From contig NC_067207.1 of NCBI RefSeq assembly GCF_026262505.1, positions 19,312,082-19,376,081 on the forward strand: a DNA stretch of 64,000 nucleotides. The letters run 5' to 3'. Source of the DNA: Trichomonas vaginalis G3. Its lineage: Eukaryota > Parabasalia > Trichomonadida > Trichomonadidae. Of the stretch, positions 31,233 to 41,673 are shown piece by piece; the first letter of the stretch is position 1; each line of letters starts with the position of its first letter. The notes under the pieces were generated by a model, which was given only the letters and a program-made list of their open reading frames with translations, did not search any database and was not told the origin of the DNA. A program made the translations under genes and the position numbers.

Positions 31233-32207
31233 ATGAATCCTTACAAAGGGTATGTCGATCGAATTTACCTAATTGGTATTTCCAATCAGATTGAAGAAGG
31301 TAAAATGACATGGGAAGAAGCTTGCACCCATGTTCCAATCGCCCCAACCCTTCAATCAAATGATTTCAAATATTTAGATGTTTCAAAATCTTTTTTACAA
31401 AATCAATTTAGCTTACAGAATATCCCATTGCCTAAAGGCAAGAAAGGTCGTAGGGTCAATCCCTACGACCAAATCAAATCTCTTGCTGTGATACATGACC
31501 ACTGGGCCTTTCCCTGTGGTCAAACAAAACAATGGAAACGTTTGAAATTACAACAAATTGATGTATCTTATAGAGAAGTACGCAGATACTTCAAAGAAAA
31601 TCATTTCACCAAGACGCGATTAGAGCATGCCGGGCCAGAAACAGCAGTAAGATATTGGGCGCTTTCACCCAATCTTATCTGGCACGCAGATGTTCATTAT
31701 TTTAGGGGTGTTCGTGGCCAGTATATTTATGGCATAATCGACAATTTTAGCCGCAAAGTCCTAGCGTGTATACAAATACCAGATATGCTGGCAGCGACGA
31801 CAGCGAACGTTGCGGCTTCCGCCTTCATTGAATTTGGCGCCCCTTATTGTTTCTGGACCGACAACGGTTCAGAAAATAGGGGCGCCTTTCAAGATTTACT
31901 TGATCTTTGGGGCGTCCAATGGCGGCATACAGACTCTCATTCTCCCTACCAAAATGGGAAGATTGAGAGATTCTGGCCGACATTGGAGCGCTGCCAAAGC
32001 ATTCAGGCTATTCCTGCCTTTATTTGGGAGTACAATAATAACACACCGCATGAAGATCTCCCAATTAATCCATTAACTGGAACAAATTACACGCCAAATC
32101 AAATGTATCAGCTGAAACCGAAATACACAAATGCAGATACAGAAAGGTTGTGGCAAATATGGGATACAGATACAGGCATGACCGCTGTTGACACATTCAC
32201 AGCGTAA
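31233..32207 (+). CDS. Stand-alone DDE integrase/transposase (rve fold)
   Basis: The 324-residue product starting MNPYKGYVDRIYLIG has an N-terminal helical region (EEGKMTWEEACTHVPIAP), a basic linker (GKKGRRVNPYDQIKS) and an integrase core with HADVHYF (Asp153), WTDNGSE (Asp210) and NGKIERFW (Glu245). The second and third acids are 34 residues apart, as in retroviral, IS3/IS481-like and Polinton-type integrases. The frame is whole. No capsid, polymerase or reverse transcriptase lies nearby and no terminal inverted repeats were found around it. It is either the transposase of a simple DNA transposon or an exapted copy. The stop is followed at once by TAATAAA-type sequence. Confidence 0.85.
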   Translation: MNPYKGYVDRIYLIGISNQIEEGKMTWEEACTHVPIAPTLQSNDFKYLDVSKSFLQNQFSLQNIPLPKGKKGRRVNPYDQIKSLAVIHDHWAFPCGQTKQWKRLKLQQIDVSYREVRRYFKENHFTKTRLEHAGPETAVRYWALSPNLIWHADVHYFRGVRGQYIYGIIDNFSRKVLACIQIPDMLAATTANVAASAFIEFGAPYCFWTDNGSENRGAFQDLLDLWGVQWRHTDSHSPYQNGKIERFWPTLERCQSIQAIPAFIWEYNNNTPHEDLPINPLTGTNYTPNQMYQLKPKYTNADTERLWQIWDTDTGMTAVDTFTA

Positions 32208-33300
32208 TAATAAACATAATTTTTTAATTTCATTTTTAACAAGTTTTTTTAAATGTATGTAATGAATAATTCATTAGAATATGATAATGCACATTGTAAC
32301 AGAATAGAACAATCACCAAAATTTTTTTTGAAATTAAAAAATATAAAACCAAAAATAATTGTTATAATTTAAATGAAGAAGTAGTTTAAAACGATTTTAT
32401 TTATGATCAAATTTTATATATTTTTTGGATCAAATCCATTTTAATAGAAATTATATACTATTCATCTATTAGTAAACACTACCGTATATTATTTTTTAAG
32501 CTATCTTATTTTTTGAACTTTTATTCAAATCTTTGGTCGCAAGAAGAATTGCATGATAAATAAAAACATTTAATCAAAGTCAATTTTATTTTTCATATTC
32601 AAATGGACTGAGTGTTAACATTTAACGTTTTTTGCTAATTGTCGTCAAAAATTAGGCGTAAAGCAAAAATTGATATTTCATATGGTTTTATGATAGATAA
32701 GCATTATATTCCCACTCATTATATTCGTAAATTTTGAGGTTTATCCTTCGCTTTTAAGATCATTGAATTTGATTTTTATATAAAATAGTTATATATTAGA
32801 AAATAATATGAGTTTATGTGATATTATTTTTCAGAAGATTTCATTCTATATGCCTATGAAAAGTACTCTCAAAACTAACTTTTTCCTAATTATAATTAAA
32901 TCTAGAATATTGTATTATGCTTAGTATTATTTCATTTTTCTCATTCAATTTAGAATTTACAAATGTCAAAAAATTGAGAGCCGTCACTTTTGATTTTTAA
33001 GTAGAGTTTATCGATCATTAATGCATTAAGCATGAATAATTGGTTAATTAGTTAAAAGTTCTGCTGAGATTAAGCTTTAATTGCATGATAGTCATGACTA
33101 ATTCGCTGAATAAGATTTTGAAAAATGGTCAAATCGTATAAGATGCAAAACGAGTGCATAAATGGTGTTTTTTACATGTAATGGATTGCATCGACTACCA
33201 ATAAGCACCCCATAATGTCAAAATTAAATATTGCTTGGCTGAATTTTTCGATTTCAAAAATATAAAAGTGATAACCGCAGGTTTACACAACGATAACGCA
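32208..33300. other. Gene-free AT-rich spacer
   Basis: About 1.1 kb with no supported gene, RNA or repeat. It contains the 3' flank of the integrase and the 5' flank of the CHD gene. A frame at 33235 overlapping the CHD start is a shadow. Confidence 0.5.
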
Positions 33301-33306
33301 TTCAAT

Positions 33307-33311
33307 TCATT
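33307..33311 (+). promoter_or_regulatory. Initiator-like motif before the CHD gene
   Basis: TCATT followed by T-rich sequence lies 19 to 23 bases before the ATG at 33330, within the usual range for trichomonad initiators, and supports this start. Confidence 0.5.
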
Positions 33312-33329
33312 TTTTTCTAAAATTTTAAG

Positions 33330-36300
33330 ATGTCCGACAACACTTCTGGGTCAACACGCGGACGTCGAAGGGGGCGAAGCGGGGATGAGTATGTCCCTTA
33401 CAGTAATGAAGCTTCTGAAGATGATTCGGACCCAGATGATTCATCAGAAGAAGAAGAAACCGAACAAAATCAAAATTCAAATGAAGAAGAAGAGGATGTA
33501 GACAAAATACAACAGATAGTCGGTATCAAAAACATAGAAAGTATCGATGACACGGATGATTCTGTTGATTTTGATGAAATTCCTCCAGAAAAAATTCGGT
33601 ATTACGTAAAATGGGCAAATAAAAGCTTTATTCATAATACATGGATGACAGAATTAGAAATACTCGATGTTCCAGGTGGAGAAAACGCTCTCAAGAAATT
33701 CAAAAATCGAACTTCGGATGGATTAACAAAATCGCGCTCAAATCCCGATATACTCACTGTCTATCAAGAAGATATGGATGACAGTTGGACTCAAGTCGAT
33801 AGATTACTCGGAGAAGCCGATGATGGCGATTATTACGTAAAATGGAAGAATCTTCCATACGAAGATGCCACATGGGAGAATCCTGACGATATACCTGACT
33901 TTGAGAATGCTCTCAAGGCATATAAGAAGCGCAGATCTCATGAAAACATGAAAAGAATATCTGACGCCATTCAAAGGCCATCTGGGACATTTACACCACT
34001 TAAAACCATGTCTAAAGCCGACGATGGCTCCGAATTACGCGATTACCAGATCGATGGCGTTAATTGGCTCCTTTATTGTTATTATGAGCACCGAAACTCA
34101 ATTTTGGCCGATGAAATGGGTCTCGGAAAAACAGTCCAAATAGTCATGACCCTCAAAAAAATCAGTGAAATAACCAAAATTAATGGACCTTTTTTGGTTA
34201 TTTCGCCTTTGTCAACATTGCAACAATGGAGACGCGAATTCGAGAAGTGGAGCGACCTCAACACAGTCGTTTTCCATGGGAAGCCGGCCTCCAGAGAGGT
34301 CATTTTAAACTTCGAATTTACAACTGATGATGAATCCGAAAACAAAGTCGGCTTTGACGTATTAATCACTAACTACGAGACATTTACAAGCGAATTCGAG
34401 TCATTTAAGCCAATAGAATGGCGTTACTTGGTCTTAGATGAAGGTCATCGTCTCAAAAACCACACAGGGAAGTGCTACCAGCTACTTACACAACTTACAT
34501 TCGAACACTGTACATTATTAACAGGCACTCCAATACAAAACAACGTCGAGGAACTATGGTCCTTACTACATTTACTACATCCAAAGGAATTCGAAGACTT
34601 ACCAGAGTTCCTTGAGCAATTTGGCCACATAGATGACATAAATACCCTCCAAGCCCTGCAAGAACTCATACAGCCATACATATTACGAAGAAGAAAAAAC
34701 GATGTAGAGGCCACACTTACAAAACTTGAAGAAACAATCATAGAAGTCGAACTTACACGTATCCAGAAACAGTATTACACAACATTACTCCATGAAAACG
34801 CTTCAGTTTTGATGCAACAGATCACAGGAGGTTCATTACCATCATTACAGAACTTGATGATGCAATTACGCAAAGTTTGTAACCATCCTTACCTTATTAA
34901 AGGAGCTTCAGAGTTCATTGAGAAGATGATCAGAGAAAAATTATCACAAGCTTCAGAAGATGAAATACAATTACAAGCATTGATTGAATCATCAGGAAAA
35001 ATGATACTTCTTGATAAATTATTACCAAAATTACATCAAGAAGGTCATAAAGTCCTTATTTTTTCTCAAATGGTCAAGGTTTTAGATATAATTGAAGATT
35101 ATCTCATTAAAAAAGATATTGATTGTGAAAGAATCGATGGAAATGTTCCTGAACCTGAAAGAAACGCTGCAATTGATAGATTTGTTAATAATGAAAATTG
35201 TTATATATTTTTATTGTGTACGAGAGCTGGAGGTGTTGGAATTAATTTAACTGCTGCTGATACTGTTATTATTTATGATAGTGATTGGAATCCACAGAAT
35301 GATATACAAGCACAATCAAGGTGTCATAGAATTGGTCAGACACAAAAAGTTAAAGTTTATAGATTAGTTACTCGTGGAACTTATGAATTAGAAATGTTGG
35401 ATAGAGCATCTAAAAAACTTGGTTTAGATCATGCACTTTTGGATGGAGGAGAAATAGGAAAAAGTGATCCTGTGCAAGCAACGGAAATAGAGAAATTGTT
35501 AAGGCATGGAGCTTATAATATTACTCATGATGATGATAGTGAAACTGATAAATTTGTTGCTGCTGATATTGATCAAATTTTGGGAAGTAGAACAACAGAA
35601 AGAACTCATGATTTATCATCGAATTCTTTCTTCTCGAAAAAACAGTTTTTCTCTGAAAATAAATCACAAGAAGATGAAATAAATGCTGCTGATTTCTGGC
35701 AAAACATTTTACCTGCAGAACAAGAAATTCTTGAAGAAAGAAGGTGTAGAAAAAATAAAATAAATTTCGATGAAAGTTCTGATTACGATTATTCCGATGA
35801 AAATACAAATCAAACTGACAATTCTAAGCAAAAGAAAAGATATTCGCCTGTCAGTTTACGAGCAACTATTCGGAGATTAATTCATCTTGGATTAAGTGAT
35901 AATCAATATGAACGCGCTATTTTGTATTTCGCAGCAATGGATCATACTTATCTCGAGGAAAATGATGCAAAAGAAATTTGTGAATTGTTGAAAATTGACA
36001 GTTTGGATAAACCTACTGAAGATATTGTTAATTCTTTGAATGAATTCTCTTCTAACTTGAATGATGCTCATGAACGTTCTCAAAGCATCGTTCGCCGCTG
36101 TTTGACTTTCAAACATCTCGAATCGATAATAAGAAAAATTCAATTGCCGTTAGATATGTGGCCAATTAATGAAAATGCTGATCCAATGGATGATTACGCC
36201 TTTCTTTTGGGTGTTTTTAGAAATGGTATCGGTGAAACAGATTCTATTACTGAAGGTTTAGGAGTTAATGAATTAAATATCGCGTCTATCAAAGCCCTTG

Positions 36301-38168
36301 AAAAGAAATTGTTGAATTTAATGAGTGCATTGGAAATTCAATTGAAAGATGTCAAAATTCCTGACTTGTCAAAACCGTCGGATTCTATTGAAAGAGATCC
36401 GAAATGGAGGAATTCATTTAGAGGGGATGAAATGCTACCTCATGAATGGAAAGAGAAGCACATGATGCTTTACAACAGAACTGAATTGAGCAAAGAAGAA
36501 AGTACTGCTTTGTTCCAGGCAATTCATTCTTTCGGAGTTCCTTTGAACGAAAACAAAGAAAAAGATTGGAAAAAATTGAGAGAAATCGCCAAATTAAATG
36601 GCGTTGCAATAGAAGCTGTTGAGAAAATGGGAGAAATAATCTTGAATTTGGGAATGAAATCTCGTGTTGAAGAAGAATTTAACCAAGCTTTGGAACCATA
36701 CAAACAATGTTTTGGAAATTTTTCAACACGTTTATGGTTCAAAAAAATGTTTCAGCCGGTTTGTGATTTGGCAAAAATCAGAGATTTCGTTGCTACTCTT
36801 TCTGAAAGGGATATAAGATATATAGAGAAAGTTAAGCAGTTTCCGGCAGCTGAATGGTGGAGATCTGAACATGATGTTGCTTTGTTAAAAGCATTGGCAA
36901 AATACGGTTTAGTTTTTGTGACACTTTTTATCATGCAAGAAGATTCACCGTTCAGAAAATTGATTCCACCGAATTTAACAAGTGAATTTGAGAAGTGCTG
37001 TGAAATGGAGAAGACGAGATACAAGCCATGCAAACCAACAGATGCAGGTGTTCTTTCTTTTTTGTATAAGGACAAGTTGAGAATTACAAGAGCAATTTCT
37101 GTTGTCAGATCTGTTGAAGCGTTGAAAGAAAAAGGGAAATTGTTGCCTTACGACATGAAAAAGACAAAGATAACACAGATACCGCAATTACCATTAGTTT
37201 TGATATATAATGAATTGGTAATTACGAGTTTTGGAACTTTTACATCTCCTTATCAAGAATTTCCAACTGGATTTTCTTCAAAACGACTTTTTGTTGATGT
37301 AAAAAATCCAGATCAATCTGTTTGGTACGATTTGATGATAAATGATGGGGTTTTCATTATAAAGAACTCTGCAAGTAATATGACATTTAGAGGAAAAACT
37401 GCACAGGAAGCTTTTGAAAATCTGATTGAATTATTGCCTCAAAAAGAGGAAACTAATTTGAACAACACAATGAACGGATTAATTATGTTTGGTTTGAAAT
37501 TCCCTGTTGTTGAAGAAGCTCTGGATATGATAAAAAAGTCACTTTTTGGTCAAAAACTGCCAATGCCTGTCATCCAGAAATTACCAATGCCGATGTTCAA
37601 CATAAACCAACAAACACCAAAACCGTTCGTTTTACCTCAAGCTCCTGCTCAGAATTTCACTTCACCTCCGCAGTTCACTTCACTTCCTACAATTCCCAGT
37701 CCCATTATTTCACAAAAACAACCTTTGGTTGTTCCTCAGAAATTCACTCCACTTTCCAATATAATTTCTCCACCACAAAACATTCCAAAACAGAATTTTG
37801 TGCCTCCACAAATGGTCACTTCACTTCCTATTATTCCTCCCGCACAAAATATCATTCCGAAGTTTCCACCTGTTCAACAAAATTTTGGAAGATTTGTTTC
37901 TAATCCTGTAATGCCTCAGATTTTGACTTCTCAGAATAATTTCCAAACAAGTATTACTCAGCCGATTATTCCTGCTATTGGTTTGACTTCTCCACAAATT
38001 CAAACATCAATACCTGCTGTTTCTATCAAACAAACAGTTTCGTCACCAATTGTGAAGAAGGTCCAAGCGAAACAAGAAACTTCTTCGATTTCAAATGTCA
38101 TTGACAATTCTAACAAAGTTTCAGCTCCAAAAGTTGTTAAAATCAAGCATGTTAATGCTGGCAAATAA
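33330..38168 (+). CDS. CHD-type chromodomain SNF2 chromatin remodeller
   Basis: The 1612-residue protein has an acidic N-terminus, two chromodomains (RYYVKWANKSFIHNTWM near residue 90; DYYVKWKNLPYEDATWENP near 175), and a SNF2 ATPase. The ATPase has DEMGLGKT (Lys267), DEGH (370-373), TGTPIQNN, GGVGINLTAAD and QAQSRCHRIGQ motifs. A bridge region and SANT/SLIDE-like segments follow, then a Pro/Gln/Phe-rich disordered tail from about residue 1410. This architecture is that of CHD1/CHD family ATPases, which space nucleosomes and bind methylated histone H3. There is no PHD finger, which favours CHD1-like. The gene is whole and intronless. Confidence 0.92.
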   Translation: MSDNTSGSTRGRRRGRSGDEYVPYSNEASEDDSDPDDSSEEEETEQNQNSNEEEEDVDKIQQIVGIKNIESIDDTDDSVDFDEIPPEKIRYYVKWANKSFIHNTWMTELEILDVPGGENALKKFKNRTSDGLTKSRSNPDILTVYQEDMDDSWTQVDRLLGEADDGDYYVKWKNLPYEDATWENPDDIPDFENALKAYKKRRSHENMKRISDAIQRPSGTFTPLKTMSKADDGSELRDYQIDGVNWLLYCYYEHRNSILADEMGLGKTVQIVMTLKKISEITKINGPFLVISPLSTLQQWRREFEKWSDLNTVVFHGKPASREVILNFEFTTDDESENKVGFDVLITNYETFTSEFESFKPIEWRYLVLDEGHRLKNHTGKCYQLLTQLTFEHCTLLTGTPIQNNVEELWSLLHLLHPKEFEDLPEFLEQFGHIDDINTLQALQELIQPYILRRRKNDVEATLTKLEETIIEVELTRIQKQYYTTLLHENASVLMQQITGGSLPSLQNLMMQLRKVCNHPYLIKGASEFIEKMIREKLSQASEDEIQLQALIESSGKMILLDKLLPKLHQEGHKVLIFSQMVKVLDIIEDYLIKKDIDCERIDGNVPEPERNAAIDRFVNNENCYIFLLCTRAGGVGINLTAADTVIIYDSDWNPQNDIQAQSRCHRIGQTQKVKVYRLVTRGTYELEMLDRASKKLGLDHALLDGGEIGKSDPVQATEIEKLLRHGAYNITHDDDSETDKFVAADIDQILGSRTTERTHDLSSNSFFSKKQFFSENKSQEDEINAADFWQNILPAEQEILEERRCRKNKINFDESSDYDYSDENTNQTDNSKQKKRYSPVSLRATIRRLIHLGLSDNQYERAILYFAAMDHTYLEENDAKEICELLKIDSLDKPTEDIVNSLNEFSSNLNDAHERSQSIVRRCLTFKHLESIIRKIQLPLDMWPINENADPMDDYAFLLGVFRNGIGETDSITEGLGVNELNIASIKALEKKLLNLMSALEIQLKDVKIPDLSKPSDSIERDPKWRNSFRGDEMLPHEWKEKHMMLYNRTELSKEESTALFQAIHSFGVPLNENKEKDWKKLREIAKLNGVAIEAVEKMGEIILNLGMKSRVEEEFNQALEPYKQCFGNFSTRLWFKKMFQPVCDLAKIRDFVATLSERDIRYIEKVKQFPAAEWWRSEHDVALLKALAKYGLVFVTLFIMQEDSPFRKLIPPNLTSEFEKCCEMEKTRYKPCKPTDAGVLSFLYKDKLRITRAISVVRSVEALKEKGKLLPYDMKKTKITQIPQLPLVLIYNELVITSFGTFTSPYQEFPTGFSSKRLFVDVKNPDQSVWYDLMINDGVFIIKNSASNMTFRGKTAQEAFENLIELLPQKEETNLNNTMNGLIMFGLKFPVVEEALDMIKKSLFGQKLPMPVIQKLPMPMFNINQQTPKPFVLPQAPAQNFTSPPQFTSLPTIPSPIISQKQPLVVPQKFTPLSNIISPPQNIPKQNFVPPQMVTSLPIIPPAQNIIPKFPPVQQNFGRFVSNPVMPQILTSQNNFQTSITQPIIPAIGLTSPQIQTSIPAVSIKQTVSSPIVKKVQAKQETSSISNVIDNSNKVSAPKVVKIKHVNAGK

Positions 38169-38218
38169 TAATTGTTTTTTTATATTTATGTATTTTTGTT
38201 TATATTATAATTTGTTTT

Positions 38219-38430
38219 ATTTCTTTAAATATGTTTTATTTCTTTAAATATGTTTTATTTCTTTAAATATGTTTTATTTCTTTAAGGGTTCACTTACGCC
38301 TTTATGACATGGCATTCAATTCAGATATTTAAGGTTCATTTTCAATGACGCTTCACGCCAGTTGTCAAAAATTTGAATTAAAGTCAGATGGGCATAAGTG
38401 CAGCCTTAAATATGTTTTATTTCTTTAATG
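38219..38430. repeat. 19-bp tandem array interrupted by a miniature element
   Basis: ATATGTTTTATTTCTTTAA is repeated four times just after the CHD stop codon and a fifth copy follows the inserted element at 38286-38405. The array may affect the 3' end of the CHD transcript. Confidence 0.9.
38286..38405. mobile_element. TTAA-flanked 120-bp miniature element
   Basis: The element begins GGGTTCACTTACGCC and ends GGCATAAGTGCAGCC, imperfect inverted repeats sharing CACTTAYGCC. TTAA lies directly on each side (38282-38285 and 38406-38409), the target of piggyBac-type transposases. It sits inside the 19-bp tandem array. A related stretch lies at 40546-40641. Confidence 0.7.
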
Positions 38431-39233
38431 TTATCGTCATTTCAATGTTATGTCAAAAATTTCCCATATGATTTGATAAATCACCAGCTTATGATTATCA
38501 CTAATTAGATCATTTATTGATACTTCAATTGGATAATTATCTAAGAGTGTTTGGATGCTTGCAGATCTTAGTATCTGAATTTTTGATTTATATTAATAAT
38601 GGATATAAGCAAAATTGCACATACTTTCTTCCTCAAAAGATGCATATTTCATGAATACAAACAAAAAGATGAATATTCATGACAGTGATACAACATTCCA
38701 ACTTTTTTTTACCGGCTATGAAGTTTTCGATGAGGATCATTCTATTGACGAAACGAAGTGAATTTTATTCAAAACAAAAACTGCTATTATATATCATGGT
38801 GATCTCAAACAGGCCCAAGCATATGATTTCTTAGCTACAAACAATGAAATTAATAAATGCAATTTCATCTTACTGAATTATTTAATATAGAAGAAAACAA
38901 ATATTCATATTCTGTTTGTCAATCTCGGGGTTTTTTGTATTCATTTATAACAACAACAAGTCAGATTGTAGATGTGTTTATTATATTGGTTTTAGTATTA
39001 CTTTTTTTTAATATACTCTCTAAATAAGAGTTTTTATAAGAAGAAAATTTTTATTAAGAGTGTCAGGCAAAAGATAATGGATTTGATAAAATTCATGTCA
39101 TTTGACAATTTTGTGTCATCTGACAAAATTGACAGTTGAACAAGATAACATATTTTCGATTGTTAAATAATAATAAATTATCTTGTTGATTTCTATACAA
39201 AAATTTCAATGAATTCTGAAAATCAAAATCATT
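38431..39233. other. Spacer with a possible gene relic and the upstream half of a duplicated segment
   Basis: No whole gene. At about 38671-38760 a short frame reads MNIHDSDTTFQLFF and, beyond a stop, coding-like sequence continues (IIYHGDLKQAQAYDFLATNN), so an old gene relic is possible. From about 39085 the sequence (GTCATTTGACA motifs) matches the region upstream of 42117, showing a duplicated promoter segment. Confidence 0.4.
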
Positions 39234-39677
39234 ATGTTGTTTGTATTATCAACCCTCGGTATTTCCAAATTATGGATGCCAAATAAACCAAGACCATGTA
39301 AGAATTTTCAAAAAATCGAAGTCCCATTTGATTTCTTCCGTTATACTAGACTTACTATTCCAATAAGATGGGCTGGTTACCAAGAAAGTGAAAATGGAAT
39401 AATTTACAGGCCAAGACCATGCAAGAATTTTGAAAAAATCGAAGTCCCATTTGATTTCTTCCGTTATACTAGACCTACTATTCCAATAAGATGGGCTGGT
39501 TACCAAGAAAGTGAAAATAAGGCAGCTCTTCCTCCCCTATATTTTTATTATCGTTATATCTTTCCAAAAGAAGAACCAAAACTAAGCAAGAATTTCAAAT
39601 TAATGACTCCAGAGGGTGTCATAGAAGATATTCCAGATGGAATTCTCGCTATGATCAGAAGGAAGTTGCCCGTGTAG
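39234..39677 (+). CDS. Small unknown protein with a 41-residue tandem duplication (family member A)
   Basis: The 147-residue protein starts MLFVLSTLGISKLWMPNKP, possibly a short signal or anchor segment. Two copies of a 41-residue module follow (PRPCKNF.KIEVPFDFFRY and IPIRWAGYQESEN), 123 bp apart and differing at only a few bases. A C-terminal block reads NFKLMTPEGVIEDIPDGIL. N- and C-terminal blocks recur in the copy at 42117 (LWMP; TAPDGRVLDLPEGIL). Upstream and downstream flanks are also shared between the two loci. No known family was recognised. The ATG is supported by conservation with the second copy. Confidence 0.65.
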   Translation: MLFVLSTLGISKLWMPNKPRPCKNFQKIEVPFDFFRYTRLTIPIRWAGYQESENGIIYRPRPCKNFEKIEVPFDFFRYTRPTIPIRWAGYQESENKAALPPLYFYYRYIFPKEEPKLSKNFKLMTPEGVIEDIPDGILAMIRRKLPV

Positions 39678-39773
39678 TATCTTAAAATCCATGCTAAACC
39701 ATCTTATTCTGAAGAAAGAATGAGAGATTTTGTTCATTTGTAAACGTTATTTACTAATTGATGTTTTTTTTTA

Positions 39774-40545
39774 TGTGCACAAGAAGTGTGCCCACTCCAA
39801 TATTAGCAGCTTAGCTTAGCTGTTCATATTGGAAAATACCTAGGCCTAGTTATGCATATACCTATAAATATTGTTCGCATCTCTTTTATCGAAGTCAAGT
39901 ATTAAATTAAATTTTTGAATATCATATACAATATTCACTTTCCTAATTAAGAATGTAACATTTAGGTAGCGTTAATATATGTCTGATTCAATATAATATG
40001 ATTGGATTCGAATTTAGTTAAATCAAAATCATATTTATGGGTACCTAGTCATTTTAAGTCTTGTAATCTTAATAATAAAACAAATTCATGGGAATTATTT
40101 TAATTATAAAACAAAATCATTCCTTTGCACAAAATTTAAATTCGAGATCTGAGAAATTTAATCAGAAACTTCTGCAATTTTGTGGAAGCTATCATGTTTA
40201 TTTTTAATCAATGTTATGTATACTACATATTAGGTGTTTAAAATCTGCACCAATATTAATAGAATCCACGATTTCCATACCAAAATGTAAATGTGATGCG
40301 ACCAAATATAGCGTGCTCCCCAGAATTATTTTTGCCTTTTTCCTCGAAATTATTATTAAACATCAGATTTCAAATATGAAAAAGTGAGAAAATTTACATT
40401 TTAAGAGTAAAATTGAATGAAGCACGTTGAGGATGTAGTGCAAACAAACTATGGATCTAATATCTACATCATATATCAATTCTAAAAATCATAAAGAGAA
40501 AGCTAAGATCACATTTTTTGTGAGTGGGGTCACTTCTTGTGCACA
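39774..40545. mobile_element. 772-bp non-autonomous transposon with TA flanks
   Basis: Inverted ends TGTGCACAAGAAGTG (left) and CACTTCTTGTGCACA (right) extend with two mismatches through CCCACT / AGTGGGG, about 24 bp in all. TA borders both ends. No transposase frame is present inside. It inserted just downstream of the small gene at 39234-39677. Ends differ from the other TA-flanked element at 28786, so they are different families. Confidence 0.7.
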
Positions 40546-40641
40546 TACGTCACTATGAGGCCTTCAATTCAGATGTTTAAGGTTAATTTTTAATGGTGCT
40601 TCATGCCTGTTGTCAAAAATTTGAATTAAAATCAGATGGGC
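40546..40641. repeat. Partial relative of the 38286-38405 miniature element
   Basis: The stretch shares TTCAATTCAGAT, TTTAAGGTT and the block GTTGTCAAAAATTTGAATTA with the TTAA-flanked element, then GATGGGCAT. The outer ends have been lost or replaced, and the TA-flanked element lies directly against it. Confidence 0.8.
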
Positions 40642-41372
40642 ATGCACTTATCACTTTCTGACATGCTCTTCCAAAATCAATTTTTCTATATTAAAATTGC
40701 AAAAAAATATAATTGTCATACTATTCATTATTTAAAGATTTATAATAACTTCTTTCCAGCCAAAAATATTAACTTTTTACATAAGAAAATTGGGATGGAA
40801 ATCTTAGATGTCAAAAAAATTGAGAGAATGTCAGAAAGTGGTAAGTGTGGTCTTAAATTCGATTTGAAAGAAAATGTAGTGGTTCCTAATGATAATGAAA
40901 CAAGAAAACATTGTTTTTTATAATAAGGAATCTGAAAAGCTGATTATTTAAATAATATCTGCCACTCTCAAGCAACATAATTCATTTCTAAATATGCGAG
41001 CAAAAAAAAATTATGCAACGTAATTCATTTCCATTGGTCAATTTCGAGGTTTATTATTCATATAAAATAACAGCCTGTCAAGTTGTATATATGATAATTA
41101 TCATGGTTTCAGTCTTTCTTCTCAAAATTTTTGTAATAATCTTATCTTGAAAATCATAAGAAGTATTCTTGAGATCATAGAAACGGTTATGCTTCAAAAT
41201 ATAAATGCTATTTATACTACGACTAATATCTTCACCTTTTGGGTGAAAAATTATAACATATATATTTCTAATGATAATATAATACTTTAATTTATAACTA
41301 TGTATACCTTCAATTTTCATTGTTAGAACTGGCATAATCAATAAAAATTGATATATGATATCTAATTAATAT
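40642..41372. other. Gene-free spacer
   Basis: AT-rich sequence. A 95-codon plus-strand frame at 40636-40923 begins inside a repeat and has no recognisable features, so it is not called as a gene. No RNA gene was seen. Confidence 0.4.
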
Positions 41373-41664
41373 GAGGATGTTTTATTGTCGTCTGGGAAAA
41401 GTGACAAAATTATTATTGTCGTCTAAAAAGGTGACAAATTATTATTGTCGTCTGGAAAAGTGACAAAATTATCATTGTCGTCTAAAAAATAGATTTTTCA
41501 AGCATGTTTCGGTACCTAAATAAAGGAAGAACATCAATTCCATCTATGTATATAGTATGCAAACACGCATGATATATGGAGTAGCTCTTTATCTGGCTAA
41601 AAATCCTATTATTTGAAAATTCGCATTGTCGTCTAAAACCGCCAGACGACAATAATAATACCCC
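41373..41664. mobile_element. Miniature transposon, long copy (Mutator-like family, 9-bp target duplication)
   Basis: The element begins GAGGATGTTTTATTGTCGTC and ends ACGACAATAATAATACCCC. AATTAATAT is present on both sides (41364-41372 and 41665-41673), a clean 9-bp target duplication as made by Mutator-like transposases. Near the left end a segment TTATTGTCGTCTGGAAAAG-type is repeated about four times, whereas the copy at 21402 has it once. The interior otherwise matches that copy. Non-coding. Confidence 0.9.
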
Positions 41665-41673
41665 AATTAATAT

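Noticed and set aside
40636-40923. 95-codon plus-strand frame
   Set aside because: It begins within a dispersed repeat and shows no recognisable domain or conserved start; too weak to call.
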